A stretch of 64,000 nt of DNA from NCBI GenBank assembly GCA_031286585.1, contig JAITUC010000004.1:1-64000 (forward strand), given 5' to 3'. The stretch comes from Delftia acidovorans. Lineage in GTDB: Bacteria; Pseudomonadota; Gammaproteobacteria; Burkholderiales; Burkholderiaceae_C. Made by a program: the position numbers and the translations under genes. This document shows positions 43,414 through 54,612 of the stretch, piece after piece. Within the stretch, counting starts at the first letter, position 1. The number at the start of each line of letters is the position of its first letter. The notes under the pieces were generated by a model. It saw only the letters and a list, made by a program, of their open reading frames with translations. It was not told the DNA's origin and ran no database searches.

Positions 43414-44229
43414 ATGCTCGACTGGAATCCCGCGCTTTACCTGCGTTTCGCCAATGAGCGTACGCGCCCCGCAGCCGAGCTGCTGGCGCGTGTGCCCTTG
43501 GCCCAGGCCCGCCATGTGGTGGACCTCGGATGCGGGCCGGGCAATTCCACCGAGCTGCTTGCACAGCGCTATGCCGGTGCCACGATCACCGGCATAGACA
43601 ACTCCCAGGCGATGCTGGCCACCGCGCGCCAGCATCTGCAACACCTGGCTGAAGCCCGCTTCACGCTGGCCGACATTGCTTCCTGGACGCCCGCCCCCGG
43701 CGAGAGCGCTCCCGACCTGATTTATGCCAATGCCTCCCTCCAGTGGGTGGGGGAGCATGAAACGCTGATACCCCGCCTGTTCGCCCAACTGGCGCCAGGG
43801 GGCGTGCTGGCGATACAGATGCCCGACAACCGGCAGGAAGCCACGCACCGCGTGATGCGCGAGATCGCCAGCCTGCCCAAGTTCGCCGCCTGCATCGGCG
43901 ACGCCGCCAAGGTGCGTACCGACATCCTGCCCATCCGCAGCTACTACGACCTGCTGGCCGGCCCGCAGGAGCAGGCCGGGGTCGAGGCCGGCGCCGTCGA
44001 TGTCTGGCACACCGTCTACCAGCATCCGATGGACTCGGCTGGCGCCATCGTCCAGTGGCTGCGCGGCACCGGCCTCAAGCCCTTCGTCGAGGGCCTGCCC
44101 GAAGCCCTGCAGGCCGACTTCCTCACCGAATACGAAAACCGCGTGGACGCCGCCTACGGCGTGCGCGCCGACGGCCGGCGCCTGCTGGCCTTCCCCCGCC
44201 TGTTCATCGTCGCCCAGCGCAAGCCATGA
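43414..44229 (+). CDS. tam: Trans-aconitate 2-methyltransferase
   Basis: A 271-residue class I SAM methyltransferase. SAM motif VVDLGCGPGNSTELLAQRY (GCGPGNS) and TGIDNSQAMLATA, the DWNPALYLRFANERTRPA opening and LQWVGEHETLIPRLFAQLAPGG match Tam. It esterifies trans-aconitate, a by-product that inhibits aconitase. The location between mdh and the aconitase genes supports the assignment. It overlaps the following lyase gene by 4 nt. Confidence 0.9.
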   Translation: MLDWNPALYLRFANERTRPAAELLARVPLAQARHVVDLGCGPGNSTELLAQRYAGATITGIDNSQAMLATARQHLQHLAEARFTLADIASWTPAPGESAPDLIYANASLQWVGEHETLIPRLFAQLAPGGVLAIQMPDNRQEATHRVMREIASLPKFAACIGDAAKVRTDILPIRSYYDLLAGPQEQAGVEAGAVDVWHTVYQHPMDSAGAIVQWLRGTGLKPFVEGLPEALQADFLTEYENRVDAAYGVRADGRRLLAFPRLFIVAQRKP

Positions 44230-45245
44230 CTGCCGCCACGTCCACTCCCTCTCGCGCACACCCTGCCCAGGTGCTGCTCGATGCGCAGGGCGGTGCCCTG
44301 CACCTGCCCGTCTGCGATCACTACAGCGGCGTGGAAGCGCGCATGCGCAAGAGCCTGCAGCTGCAGGCCGAGATGATGGATGAGTTCGGCACCTGCGTGT
44401 TCGATGTCACGCTGGACTGCGAGGACGGCGCCCCCGTGGGCCAGGAGGCGGCCCATGCGCGCCTGGTGGCCTCGCTGGCGCGCGATGCCGCGCCCGGCGC
44501 CCGCGTGGCTGCACGCGTGCATGCCGTGGACCACGCCAGCTTCGCGCAGGACCTGGACATCATCATCGGCGAGGCCGGCGACCGCCTGTGCCACCTCATG
44601 CTGCCCAAGGTGGAAAGCGTGGACGACGTGCTGCTGGCCGAGCGGCATCTGGGCCGCCTGGGCTGCCGCGCATTGCCGCTGCATGTGCTCATCGAGTCGC
44701 CTGCCGCCGTGCACCGTGCCTTCGACATCGCCGCCCATCCGCGCGTGCAGAGCATTTCCTTCGGCCTGATGGACTTCGTCTCGGCCCATGGCGGCGCCAT
44801 ACCCGCCTCGGCCATGGGCTCTGCCGGCCAGTTCGAGCATCCGCTGGTGGTTCGCGCCAAGCTGGAGATCGCGGCCGCCTGCCATGCACACGGCAAGGTG
44901 CCATCGCACTGCGTGGTCACCGAATTCAGGAATCCACAGGCGCTGCAGGCCGCTGCCACGCAGGCGTCACGGCGGCTGGGCTATACCCGCATGTGGAGCA
45001 TCCACCCCGACCAGATCCGCCCCATCCTGGCCGCCTTCGCGCCCCAGGCCGACGAAGTGGCGCAGGCTGCACAAATACTTACCACCGCCGAGGCCGCCGA
45101 CTGGGCGCCCGTCAGCGTGGATGGTGTATTACATGACCGGGCGAGCTACCGCTATTTCTGGCAGTTGCTCACACGTGCCCACCAGACCGGCCAGGCGCTG
45201 CCCGCACAGGTGCAGCCCTGGTTTGCATCAGAATCACTTGCTTAG
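44226..45245 (+). CDS. HpcH/HpaI aldolase / CitE-like CoA ester lyase
   Basis: A 339-residue TIM-barrel enzyme of the citrate lyase beta / malyl-CoA lyase family. FDVTLDCEDGAPVGQE, MLPKVESVDDVLLAER, HVLIESPAAVHRAFDIA and SISFGLMDFVSAHGGA contain the conserved Glu and Asp that bind Mg. GYTRMWSIHPDQIRPI is the usual C-terminal block. Family members cleave or form 3-hydroxyacyl-CoA esters such as (S)-citramalyl- or malyl-CoA. Co-translation with tam suggests a link to the citrate cycle, but the substrate is not deduced. Confidence 0.85.
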   Translation: MTAATSTPSRAHPAQVLLDAQGGALHLPVCDHYSGVEARMRKSLQLQAEMMDEFGTCVFDVTLDCEDGAPVGQEAAHARLVASLARDAAPGARVAARVHAVDHASFAQDLDIIIGEAGDRLCHLMLPKVESVDDVLLAERHLGRLGCRALPLHVLIESPAAVHRAFDIAAHPRVQSISFGLMDFVSAHGGAIPASAMGSAGQFEHPLVVRAKLEIAAACHAHGKVPSHCVVTEFRNPQALQAAATQASRRLGYTRMWSIHPDQIRPILAAFAPQADEVAQAAQILTTAEAADWAPVSVDGVLHDRASYRYFWQLLTRAHQTGQALPAQVQPWFASESLA

Positions 45246-45276
45246 CCCATATGGGGAATTTGCAGGAGCCCAACGC

Positions 45277-45846
45277 ATGAAGACAGTTATCGCCTCCATC
45301 CTGATCGCAGCCCCCTTGATGGCCATTGGCCAGGGTGCCAGCGCTGCCGAACCCGCCAAGAAGGCGCCCGCCAAGGCCGCGGCCAAGAAGGCTCCCGCCA
45401 AGAAAGCCACCGCGGCCAAGGCCGCTGCCGGCGCTGCCGCAGCCGGCGGTGCGGCCGCCGTCGCAACGGCTGCCCAGCAGCCGCTGTCCGCGGAAGACCT
45501 GGCCATTTCCGAGCGCGTGCATACCGGCCGCATCCCCTGCGAGCTGGGCGCCTTCGTCAATGTGACGGCCGACCAGGCCAACCCTGGTTACTTCAACATC
45601 GATGGCAAGGGCTTCAAGTACCACATGTCGCCCGTCAAGACCTCGACCGGTACCGTGCGCCTGGAAGACAAGCATGCCGGCGCCGTCTGGCTGCAGATCG
45701 CCAACAAATCGATGCTCATGAACCAGAAGGTCGGCCAGCGCCTGGCCGACGAATGCATGAGCCCCGATCAGCTTCAGGTGGCCGAGGCCATCAAGAAGAA
45801 CCCGCCTCCCAGCCTGCTGGAAGCACCCAAGCCCGCCGGCCAGTAA
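45277..45846 (+). CDS. Secreted protein with Lys/Ala/Pro-rich repeat segment
   Basis: A 189-residue protein of unknown function. The signal peptide (MKTVIASILIAAPLMAIGQG, cleavage near ASA-AE) is followed by a low-complexity segment rich in Lys-Ala-Pro (KKAPAKAAAKKAPAKKATAA, about residues 28-47), like eukaryotic histone H1 tails or HU extensions. The remaining region has two Cys (RIPCELGAFV and ADECMSPDQ) and beta-rich sequence (FNIDGKGFKYHMSPV). AGGAG lies 8 nt before the ATG. It lies between the lyase gene and acnB, in the same direction. Confidence 0.75.
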   Translation: MKTVIASILIAAPLMAIGQGASAAEPAKKAPAKAAAKKAPAKKATAAKAAAGAAAAGGAAAVATAAQQPLSAEDLAISERVHTGRIPCELGAFVNVTADQANPGYFNIDGKGFKYHMSPVKTSTGTVRLEDKHAGAVWLQIANKSMLMNQKVGQRLADECMSPDQLQVAEAIKKNPPPSLLEAPKPAGQ

Positions 45847-45909
45847 TCCAGGCCCGGACCTGAGCGTCCCGCAAGCAGCCCCACTTTAGAAAACCATGGA
45901 GAGAGAATC

Positions 45910-48501
45910 ATGTTGAAAGCCTACCGTGACCACGTGGCCGAACGCGCCGCGCTCGGTATCCCCCCGCTGCCGCTGGACGCCAAGCAGGTTGCCGAACTGA
46001 TCGAGCTGATCAAGAACCCGCCCGCCGGCGAGGACGCCTTCCTGCTCGACCTGCTCACGCACCGCGTTCCTCCGGGCGTGGACGATGCCGCCAAGGTCAA
46101 GGCCAGCTTCCTGGCGGCCGTGGCCCACGGCGACATCCAGGTGGCTCTCATCTCCAAGGCCAAGGCCACCGAGCTGCTGGGCACCATGGTGGGCGGCTAC
46201 AACGTGCATCCCCTGATCGAGCTGCTGGACGACGCCGAAGTCGCCGGCGTGGCCGCCGATGCGCTGAAGAAGACGCTGCTGATGTTCGACTTCTTCAACG
46301 ACGTGGCCACCAAGGCCAAGGCCGGCAACGCCAAGGCCAAGGAAGTCATGCAGAGCTGGGCGGACGCCGAGTGGTTCACCTCGCGCCCCGAAGTGGACAA
46401 GAAGATCACCGTCACCGTCTTCAAGGTGCCCGGCGAGACCAACACCGACGACCTGTCGCCCGCGCCCGATGCCTGGAGCCGTCCGGACATCCCGCTGCAC
46501 TACCTGGCCATGCTCAAGAACACCCGTCCCGACGCGGCCTTCAAGCCCGAGGAAGACGGCAAGCGCGGCCCGATGCAGTTCATCGACGACCTCAAGAAGA
46601 AGGGCCACCTGGTCGCCTACGTGGGCGACGTGGTCGGCACCGGCTCCTCGCGCAAGTCGGCCACCAACTCCATCGTCTGGGCCACGGGCCAGGACATCCC
46701 CTTCGTGCCCAACAAGCGCTTCGGCGGCGTGACCCTGGGCGGCAAGATCGCCCCCATCTTCTTCAACACGCAGGAAGATTCGGGCTCGCTGCCCATCGAA
46801 GTGGACGTCTCCAAGCTGGAGATGGGCGACGTCATCGACGTGCTGCCCTATGACGGCAAGCTGGTCAAGAACGGCGAAACCGTCGCCGAGTTCCAGCTCA
46901 AGAGCGACGTGCTGTTCGACGAAGTGCGCGCCGGCGGCCGCATCAACCTGATCATCGGCCGTTCGCTGACCGCCAAGGCCCGCGAATTCCTGGGCCTGGG
47001 TGCCTCCACCGTGTTCCGCCTGCCCCAGGCGCCCGCTGCCTCGAACGCCGGCTTCACGCTGGCCCAGAAGATGGTCGGCCGCGCCGTCGGCCTGCCGGAA
47101 GGCCAGGGCGTGCGCCCCGGCACCTACTGCGAGCCGCGCATGACCACCGTGGGTTCGCAGGACACCACCGGCCCCATGACCCGCGACGAGCTCAAGGACC
47201 TGGCCTGCCTGGGCTTCTCGGCCGACATGGTCATGCAGTCCTTCTGCCACACGGCCGCCTACCCCAAGCCCGTGGACGTCAAGACCCACCGCGAGCTGCC
47301 CGCCTTCATCAGCAACCGCGGCGGCGTGGCCCTGCGTCCCGGTGACGGCGTGATCCACTCCTGGCTCAACCGCCTGCTGCTGCCCGATACCGTGGGCACG
47401 GGCGGCGACTCGCACACGCGCTTCCCCATCGGCATCTCCTTCCCCGCAGGTTCCGGCCTGGTGGCCTTCGGCGCCGCCACGGGCGTGATGCCCCTGGACA
47501 TGCCCGAGTCCGTGCTCGTGCGCTTCAAGGGCGAAATGCAGCCCGGCGTCACCCTGCGTGACCTCGTGCATGCCATTCCCCTGTACGCCATCAAGGCAGG
47601 CGCACTGACCGTGGCCAAGGCCGGCAAGAAGAACATCTTCTCGGGCCGCATCCTGGAAATCGAAGGTCTGCCCGACCTGAAGGTGGAACAGGCTTTCGAG
47701 CTGTCCGACGCCTCGGCCGAGCGCTCGGCTGCCGGCTGCACGATCAAGCTCAACCCCGAGCCGATCAAGGAGTACCTGACCTCGAACATCGTTCTGATGA
47801 AGAACATGATCGCCGACGGCTACGCCGATGCCAAGACGCTGCAGCGCCGCATCGAGAAGGTCGAAGCCTGGCTGGCCAAGCCCGACCTGCTCGAAGCCGA
47901 CAAGGACGCCGAATACGCTGCCGTGTTCGAGATCGACCTGGCCGACATCAAGGAACCCATCGTCTGCTGCCCCAACGATCCCGATGACGCCAAGTTCCTG
48001 TCCGAAGTGGCCGGCACCAAGATCGATGAAGCCTTCATCGGTTCGTGCATGACCAACATCGGCCACTTCCGCGCAGCAGCCAAGCTGCTGGGCGGCCAGC
48101 GCGACATCCCCGTCAAGCTGTGGGTGGCTCCGCCCACCAAGATGGACCAGAACGAGCTGATCAAGGAAGGCCACTACGCCGCCTTCGGCACGGCCGGTGC
48201 CCGCACCGAAATGCCGGGCTGCTCGCTGTGCATGGGCAACCAGGCCCAGGTCCGCGAAGGCGCGACGGTGATCTCCACCTCGACCCGCAACTTCCCCAAC
48301 CGCCTGGGCAAGAACACCAACGTGTTCCTGGGCTCGGCCGAGCTGGCCGCCATCGCATCGCGCCTGGGCAAGCTGCCCACCAAGGAGGAATACCTCAAGG
48401 AAATGGGCGTGATCGATGCCGACAAGTCCAGCGTCTACCGCTACATGAACTTCGACCAGATCGAAGAGTACGCGGACGTGGCCAAGGGCGTGACCGCCTG
48501 A
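45910..48501 (+). CDS. acnB: Bifunctional aconitate hydratase 2 / 2-methylisocitrate dehydratase
   Basis: An 863-residue AcnB-type aconitase. The 4Fe-4S cysteines are Cys713 ([10 protein letters not shown]), Cys771 and Cys774 ([10 protein letters not shown]), which match E. coli Cys710, 769 and 772 to within three positions. The N-terminal HEAT-like and swivel domains are present ([40 protein letters not shown]). It isomerises citrate to isocitrate. A hairpin follows the stop by about 25 bp. Confidence 0.97.
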   Translation: MLKAYRDHVAERAALGIPPLPLDAKQVAELIELIKNPPAGEDAFLLDLLTHRVPPGVDDAAKVKASFLAAVAHGDIQVALISKAKATELLGTMVGGYNVHPLIELLDDAEVAGVAADALKKTLLMFDFFNDVATKAKAGNAKAKEVMQSWADAEWFTSRPEVDKKITVTVFKVPGETNTDDLSPAPDAWSRPDIPLHYLAMLKNTRPDAAFKPEEDGKRGPMQFIDDLKKKGHLVAYVGDVVGTGSSRKSATNSIVWATGQDIPFVPNKRFGGVTLGGKIAPIFFNTQEDSGSLPIEVDVSKLEMGDVIDVLPYDGKLVKNGETVAEFQLKSDVLFDEVRAGGRINLIIGRSLTAKAREFLGLGASTVFRLPQAPAASNAGFTLAQKMVGRAVGLPEGQGVRPGTYCEPRMTTVGSQDTTGPMTRDELKDLACLGFSADMVMQSFCHTAAYPKPVDVKTHRELPAFISNRGGVALRPGDGVIHSWLNRLLLPDTVGTGGDSHTRFPIGISFPAGSGLVAFGAATGVMPLDMPESVLVRFKGEMQPGVTLRDLVHAIPLYAIKAGALTVAKAGKKNIFSGRILEIEGLPDLKVEQAFELSDASAERSAAGCTIKLNPEPIKEYLTSNIVLMKNMIADGYADAKTLQRRIEKVEAWLAKPDLLEADKDAEYAAVFEIDLADIKEPIVCCPNDPDDAKFLSEVAGTKIDEAFIGSCMTNIGHFRAAAKLLGGQRDIPVKLWVAPPTKMDQNELIKEGHYAAFGTAGARTEMPGCSLCMGNQAQVREGATVISTSTRNFPNRLGKNTNVFLGSAELAAIASRLGKLPTKEEYLKEMGVIDADKSSVYRYMNFDQIEEYADVAKGVTA

Positions 48502-48527
48502 GTCCGGCCTGATCCGGCTCCATGAGC

Positions 48528-48549
48528 AAAGCCCGCTTCGGCGGGCTTT
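48528..48549. terminator. Hairpin between acnB and the HTH regulator gene
   Basis: Arms AAAGCCCGC (48528-48536) and GCGGGCTTT (48541-48549) with a TTCG loop. It has short A and T runs on the two sides, so it can serve both convergent genes. Confidence 0.75.
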
Positions 48550-48577
48550 GCCGCTTTCTGGCTCTGTACTTTCCGGT

Positions 48578-49396
48578 TTACGCAGTCTGCTTCAACCGCC
48601 CCAGCACCTCCTGCGTCTGCGCATCCGCCGGAAAGAACGACTCCACGGCCAGCTCCTGCAGCGTCACATCCACCGGCGTGCCGAAGATGGTGATGGTGCT
48701 GATGAAGTTCAGGCGGCCATGGTCGGTGTCCAGCGCGAAGGGCACGGCGATGTGGCTGGCAGGTGTTGCGCCATGGGAGTCCGCTTCATCTTCCTTGAAC
48801 GGGTAGGCGGCAATCTCGTCGTGCAGCGCCTGCAACTGCGCGTCCGACGTGGCGGCGATCTGCTGCTGCAGGCGGTGCAGCAGATGTGCGCGCCAATGGG
48901 CTGCGTTGGCCAGGCGCGGGCCCAGGCCTTCGGGGTGCAGGCTCAGGCGCAGCACATTGACGGGCGGCTCCAGCAGCCAGGGCGCCACGCCGGCCAGCAG
49001 CAGGGGCACGATGGCGTTGGCGGCCACCAGGTTCCAGTGCCGGTCCACGGCCAGGGCGGGACTGGGTTCGTGGCCCTTGAGCACCAGGTCCACGGCCTGG
49101 CGCGCGGCGGCCAGGTCAGGATGGTCCAGCGGCCGTGCCTGGTACATGGGCGCGTAGCCTGCGGCCACCAGCAGCGCGTTGCGCTCGCGCAGCGGCACGC
49201 CCAGGCGCTCCACCAGGCGCAGCACCATCTCGCGGCTGGGCTGGGCGCGGCCGGTTTCCACATAGCTCAGGTGGCGCGTGGAGATCTCGGCCTCCAGCGC
49301 CAGGCCCTGCTGGCTCAGGCGGCGGTGCTGGCGCCAGTGGCGCAGATGGTCTCCGAAGGGCGAGCGCGCGGACGGTGGATGGGCGGTGGAGGTCAT
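48578..49396 (-). CDS. XRE-type regulator with MmyB-like ligand domain
   Basis: A 272-residue regulator. The N-terminal HTH_XRE domain lies at about residues 13-70 (GDHLRHWRQHRRLSQQGLAL; STRHLSYVETGRAQPSREMV). The rest is the PAS-like domain of the MmyB group, which binds fatty acid in its family (YAPMYQARPLDHPDLA; DRHWNLVAANAIVPLLL; PVNVLRLSLHPEGL). It is convergent with acnB and divergent from a small membrane-protein gene 131 bp away, which it may regulate. An ATG at 49405 would add three residues. Confidence 0.85.
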   Translation of the reverse strand: MTSTAHPPSARSPFGDHLRHWRQHRRLSQQGLALEAEISTRHLSYVETGRAQPSREMVLRLVERLGVPLRERNALLVAAGYAPMYQARPLDHPDLAAARQAVDLVLKGHEPSPALAVDRHWNLVAANAIVPLLLAGVAPWLLEPPVNVLRLSLHPEGLGPRLANAAHWRAHLLHRLQQQIAATSDAQLQALHDEIAAYPFKEDEADSHGATPASHIAVPFALDTDHGRLNFISTITIFGTPVDVTLQELAVESFFPADAQTQEVLGRLKQTA

Positions 49397-49527
49397 GGGC
49401 TGCATCGTAGCGGCGGCCCGCGCGGGGCGGCCATGACCTGCGAGGTTATCGACCCTGTGCAGCCTGCGGCGGACGATGCAGTCCATGGCATGCACGGTGT
49501 GTGCCTGTTGCTCTCAAGGAGTTCGCC

Positions 49528-49953
49528 ATGTCGATATTCGCTTCCCCCCGTTTCCTGCCCCGCGTGATGTGGGCCGATGCTGCTTCCTGCGCTGCCTCGG
49601 GCGCCTTGCAACTGGTGGCGGGGCAGCCGCTGTCGGATGTGACGGGGCTGCCCCTGGCGCTGTTGCAGTCCACAGGCTGGTTCCTGCTGGGCTATGCGCT
49701 GCTGGCTGCGTGGATGGCGGCGCGCTCGCCTGTGCCGCGTCGGTTGATCGGGCTGGTGGTTGTCGGGAATTTTGGGTGGGCCGTGGCCTGTGTTGCGCTG
49801 CTGGCGTTTGGTGGCTTGGGGCTGTCTGCCTGGGGTGTGGCGTGGGTGTTGGCGCAGGCGGGGGTGGTTGTGGCGTTGGCTGAGTTGCAGTGGACTGGGC
49901 TGAGGCGCACACGCGATGTGGCTGGCGCTGCACATGCCGTTGTTGCAGGGTAG
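49528..49953 (+). CDS. Small four-span membrane protein of unknown function
   Basis: A 141-residue protein with four hydrophobic segments (VMWADAASCAASGALQLVAG; LLQSTGWFLLGYALLAAWMA; LIGLVVVGNFGWAVACVALL; LSAWGVAWVLAQAGVVVALA). I do not recognise the family. An AAGGAG site 6 nt before the ATG at 49528 decides the start. It is divergent from the XRE/MmyB-type gene and likely its target, by position only. A dispersed repeat follows its stop within 30 bp. Confidence 0.75.
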   Translation: MSIFASPRFLPRVMWADAASCAASGALQLVAGQPLSDVTGLPLALLQSTGWFLLGYALLAAWMAARSPVPRRLIGLVVVGNFGWAVACVALLAFGGLGLSAWGVAWVLAQAGVVVALAELQWTGLRRTRDVAGAAHAVVAG

Positions 49954-49984
49954 TGGGGCTGTTCCTGAGCCTGCCGGGTGGTGG

Positions 49985-50090
49985 CAAGGCGACCCGAATG
50001 CCCGCGACCCCTTCGCTTCGCCACGGCGCAGCCGCAGGCATACGGGCAGTTGTGCGGGCCTTCGCTGCGCTCGGCCTGGTTCAGGGGGCC
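49985..50090 (+). repeat. Dispersed intergenic repeat, family 2, short copy
   Basis: The left part (AAGGCGACCCGAATG and onward) and right part (CCGCAGGC, CATACGGG, then CGCTGCGCTCGGCCT) match the two ends of 63740-63975 in inverted orientation. The roughly 130-bp middle of that copy is missing here. It lies between the convergent genes ending at 49953 and 50081. Confidence 0.7.
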
Positions 50091-50353
50091 GCGCTGTTTT
50101 TGACGTGGTGGGAGCAGCCCACGGCGACGACTTCGCCGCTGGTTTCGCTGGCCAGCATGTCGGCGCTGTTGCGGATGGTACGCAGGGCGCTGGCGAGCAC
50201 GTCCAGCCGGTTGCTGGTCTCGGGCGTTTCCAGCCACAGCAGGGCCATGCGGGAGAGGGCCGATATCTCGGCACAGCCTTGCTGGACCAGGCGGTCCACC
50301 TCGGTCACGACCTGGGTGAAATGCTCGGCGCTTGGTGGGGGTCTGGGTGTCAT
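50081..50353 (-). CDS. Small hypothetical protein, possibly DUF3077-like
   Basis: A 90-residue reading frame with an amphipathic helical pattern (EHFTQVVTEVDRLVQQGCAE; RLDVLASALRTIRNSADMLA) and a C-terminal GEVVAVGC. The layout of two helices and a short beta end is like small DUF3077-type proteins of pseudomonads, but I cannot confirm that. Its stop codon and last Pro codon fall in the dispersed repeat border (TCAGGGGG on the plus strand). No strong ribosome site is seen. Moderately likely to be a real gene. Confidence 0.5.
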   Translation of the reverse strand: MTPRPPPSAEHFTQVVTEVDRLVQQGCAEISALSRMALLWLETPETSNRLDVLASALRTIRNSADMLASETSGEVVAVGCSHHVKNSAAP

Positions 50354-50669
50354 GGCCTGGCTCTCCGGGCAAGGTTGAGAGAGGCCGTGGCAAGGCAAAC
50401 GGTATGCATGCTTGCGTGCTCCTGGTCGAGGCTTGAGGCCACCGGGTTGCGTTTTCAAGCGCAGTCAGGTGGCCGGGTCGATGACAGCCCCGGGAAACCC
50501 GCCGTTTTTCCGCGCGGACAGCGTTGTCCGCGTGTGACTATCGCCAACGGCCCACAGCATCCGAGGGCACTTCTGGGCACAATGGAAATCAGAGTCTTGG
50601 TGCATGCCCAGCAGCCCGGAAAAGGCGGCGCGCATGTGCCTTCCCAGAGTTTCATCCAGGAGTCTCACG
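50354..50669. other. Intergenic region upstream of acnA
   Basis: These 316 bp hold no credible gene. The one structure noted is an 8-bp stem, CGCGGACA (50513-50520) with TGTCCGCG (50525-50532) and a GCGT loop, about 140 bp before acnA. It may be a regulator site, or a short terminator for readthrough. The acnA ribosome site (CCAGGAG) is at the right end. Confidence 0.5.
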
Positions 50670-53549
<2,880 letters not shown>

Positions 53550-53576
53550 GCCCCGCCGGCCGCTGCCGGCCGTTGC

Positions 53577-54476
53577 CTACTGCTGCCGCTCCAGCCGGCC
53601 CACGCTGTCGCGCAGGTGGGCCAGCAGCGATTCGACCAGGGGCTGCACATGGCCCGGGTGCCACATGGCCTGCATCTGCGACTGCGGGTGCCGGCCCTGG
53701 ATGGGCACGAAGGCCAGCCCCGGAAAGCCCACGCGCTGCAGGCAGGCCGGCACCAGGGAAACGCCCTGGCGCAGCGAGACCAGGGACAGCACGGACAGCC
53801 AGTGCCGCACCTCATGGTGCAGGTCGGGCGTGAAGCCCTCGCTCTGGCAGATCTGCCAGATCTGCTGGTGGTAGTCGGGCGAGACCTGGCGCGAGAACAG
53901 CACCATGCGCTCGCCCGCCAGCTGGCGCACCTGCAGCGTGCGCTGGCCGGCCAGCGCATGGCTGTCCGGCAGGCAGGCCATGAAGGGCTCGCTCACCAGG
54001 GTGTGTGATTGCAGGCCGGGCGCGGGGCGTGTGGCATGCAGCAGGCCCAGGTCCAGGCGTTCCTGCTGCAGGCTGGCGATCTGCTCGGCGCTGTTGAGCT
54101 CCAGCATGTCGATGCGCACCAGCGGGTGCTGGGCGCGAAAGCTCTCCAGTGCCTCCGGCAGCCCGCGGTAGATGGCCGAACCCACAAAGCCCAGCCGGAT
54201 GCGGCCCTGCATGCCTTCGGCGATGGCGCGCATGTCCTGGCGCACGCGCTGGGCCTGTTCCATGATGTCCTGGGCCTGCACGCGCAGGTGCTTGCCGGCG
54301 GCCGTGAGCCGCACCTCCTTGCTGGTGCGCTCGAACAGCTGGGCGCCCAACTCTTCCTCCAGCTGGCGGATGGCCACGCTCAGCGGCGGCTGGGAGATGG
54401 CCAGGCGCTGGGCGGCGCGGCTGAAGTGCAGCTCCTCGGCCAGCACCAGAAAGTACCTCAGTTGTCTCAGCTCCAT
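53577..54476 (-). CDS. LysR family regulator
   Basis: A 299-residue regulator of the CatR/BenM-like type: MELRQLRYFLVLAEELHFSR opens it, SQPPLSVAIRQLEEELGAQL is the recognition helix region, and RIRLGFVGSAIYRGLPEALE begins the effector domain. It is divergent from the acyl-CoA dehydrogenase gene, with a 136-bp gap containing the palindrome 54497-54508. It is convergent with acnA, only 27 bp from its stop. I infer it regulates the 54.6-58.5 kb acyl-CoA set. Confidence 0.88.
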   Translation of the reverse strand: MELRQLRYFLVLAEELHFSRAAQRLAISQPPLSVAIRQLEEELGAQLFERTSKEVRLTAAGKHLRVQAQDIMEQAQRVRQDMRAIAEGMQGRIRLGFVGSAIYRGLPEALESFRAQHPLVRIDMLELNSAEQIASLQQERLDLGLLHATRPAPGLQSHTLVSEPFMACLPDSHALAGQRTLQVRQLAGERMVLFSRQVSPDYHQQIWQICQSEGFTPDLHHEVRHWLSVLSLVSLRQGVSLVPACLQRVGFPGLAFVPIQGRHPQSQMQAMWHPGHVQPLVESLLAHLRDSVGRLERQQ

Positions 54477-54496
54477 GGTGTTCCATCCGGTTTGAC

Positions 54497-54508
54497 TATT
54501 GATCAATA
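54497..54508. promoter_or_regulatory. 12-bp palindrome in the LysR/acyl-CoA dehydrogenase gap
   Basis: TATTGATCAATA, perfect, 20 bp before the LysR start codon, in an AT-rich patch. Possible LysR binding site. Confidence 0.5.
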
Positions 54509-54612
54509 CGTTATCGATATTTGACTCGAATAGGACTGTTTCCAAGAATGGGGGCATCCCCAAGACCCGGAGCCCATGCGCCCGGGCCCGCTTCCCGCAC
54601 AGGAGACAGACC

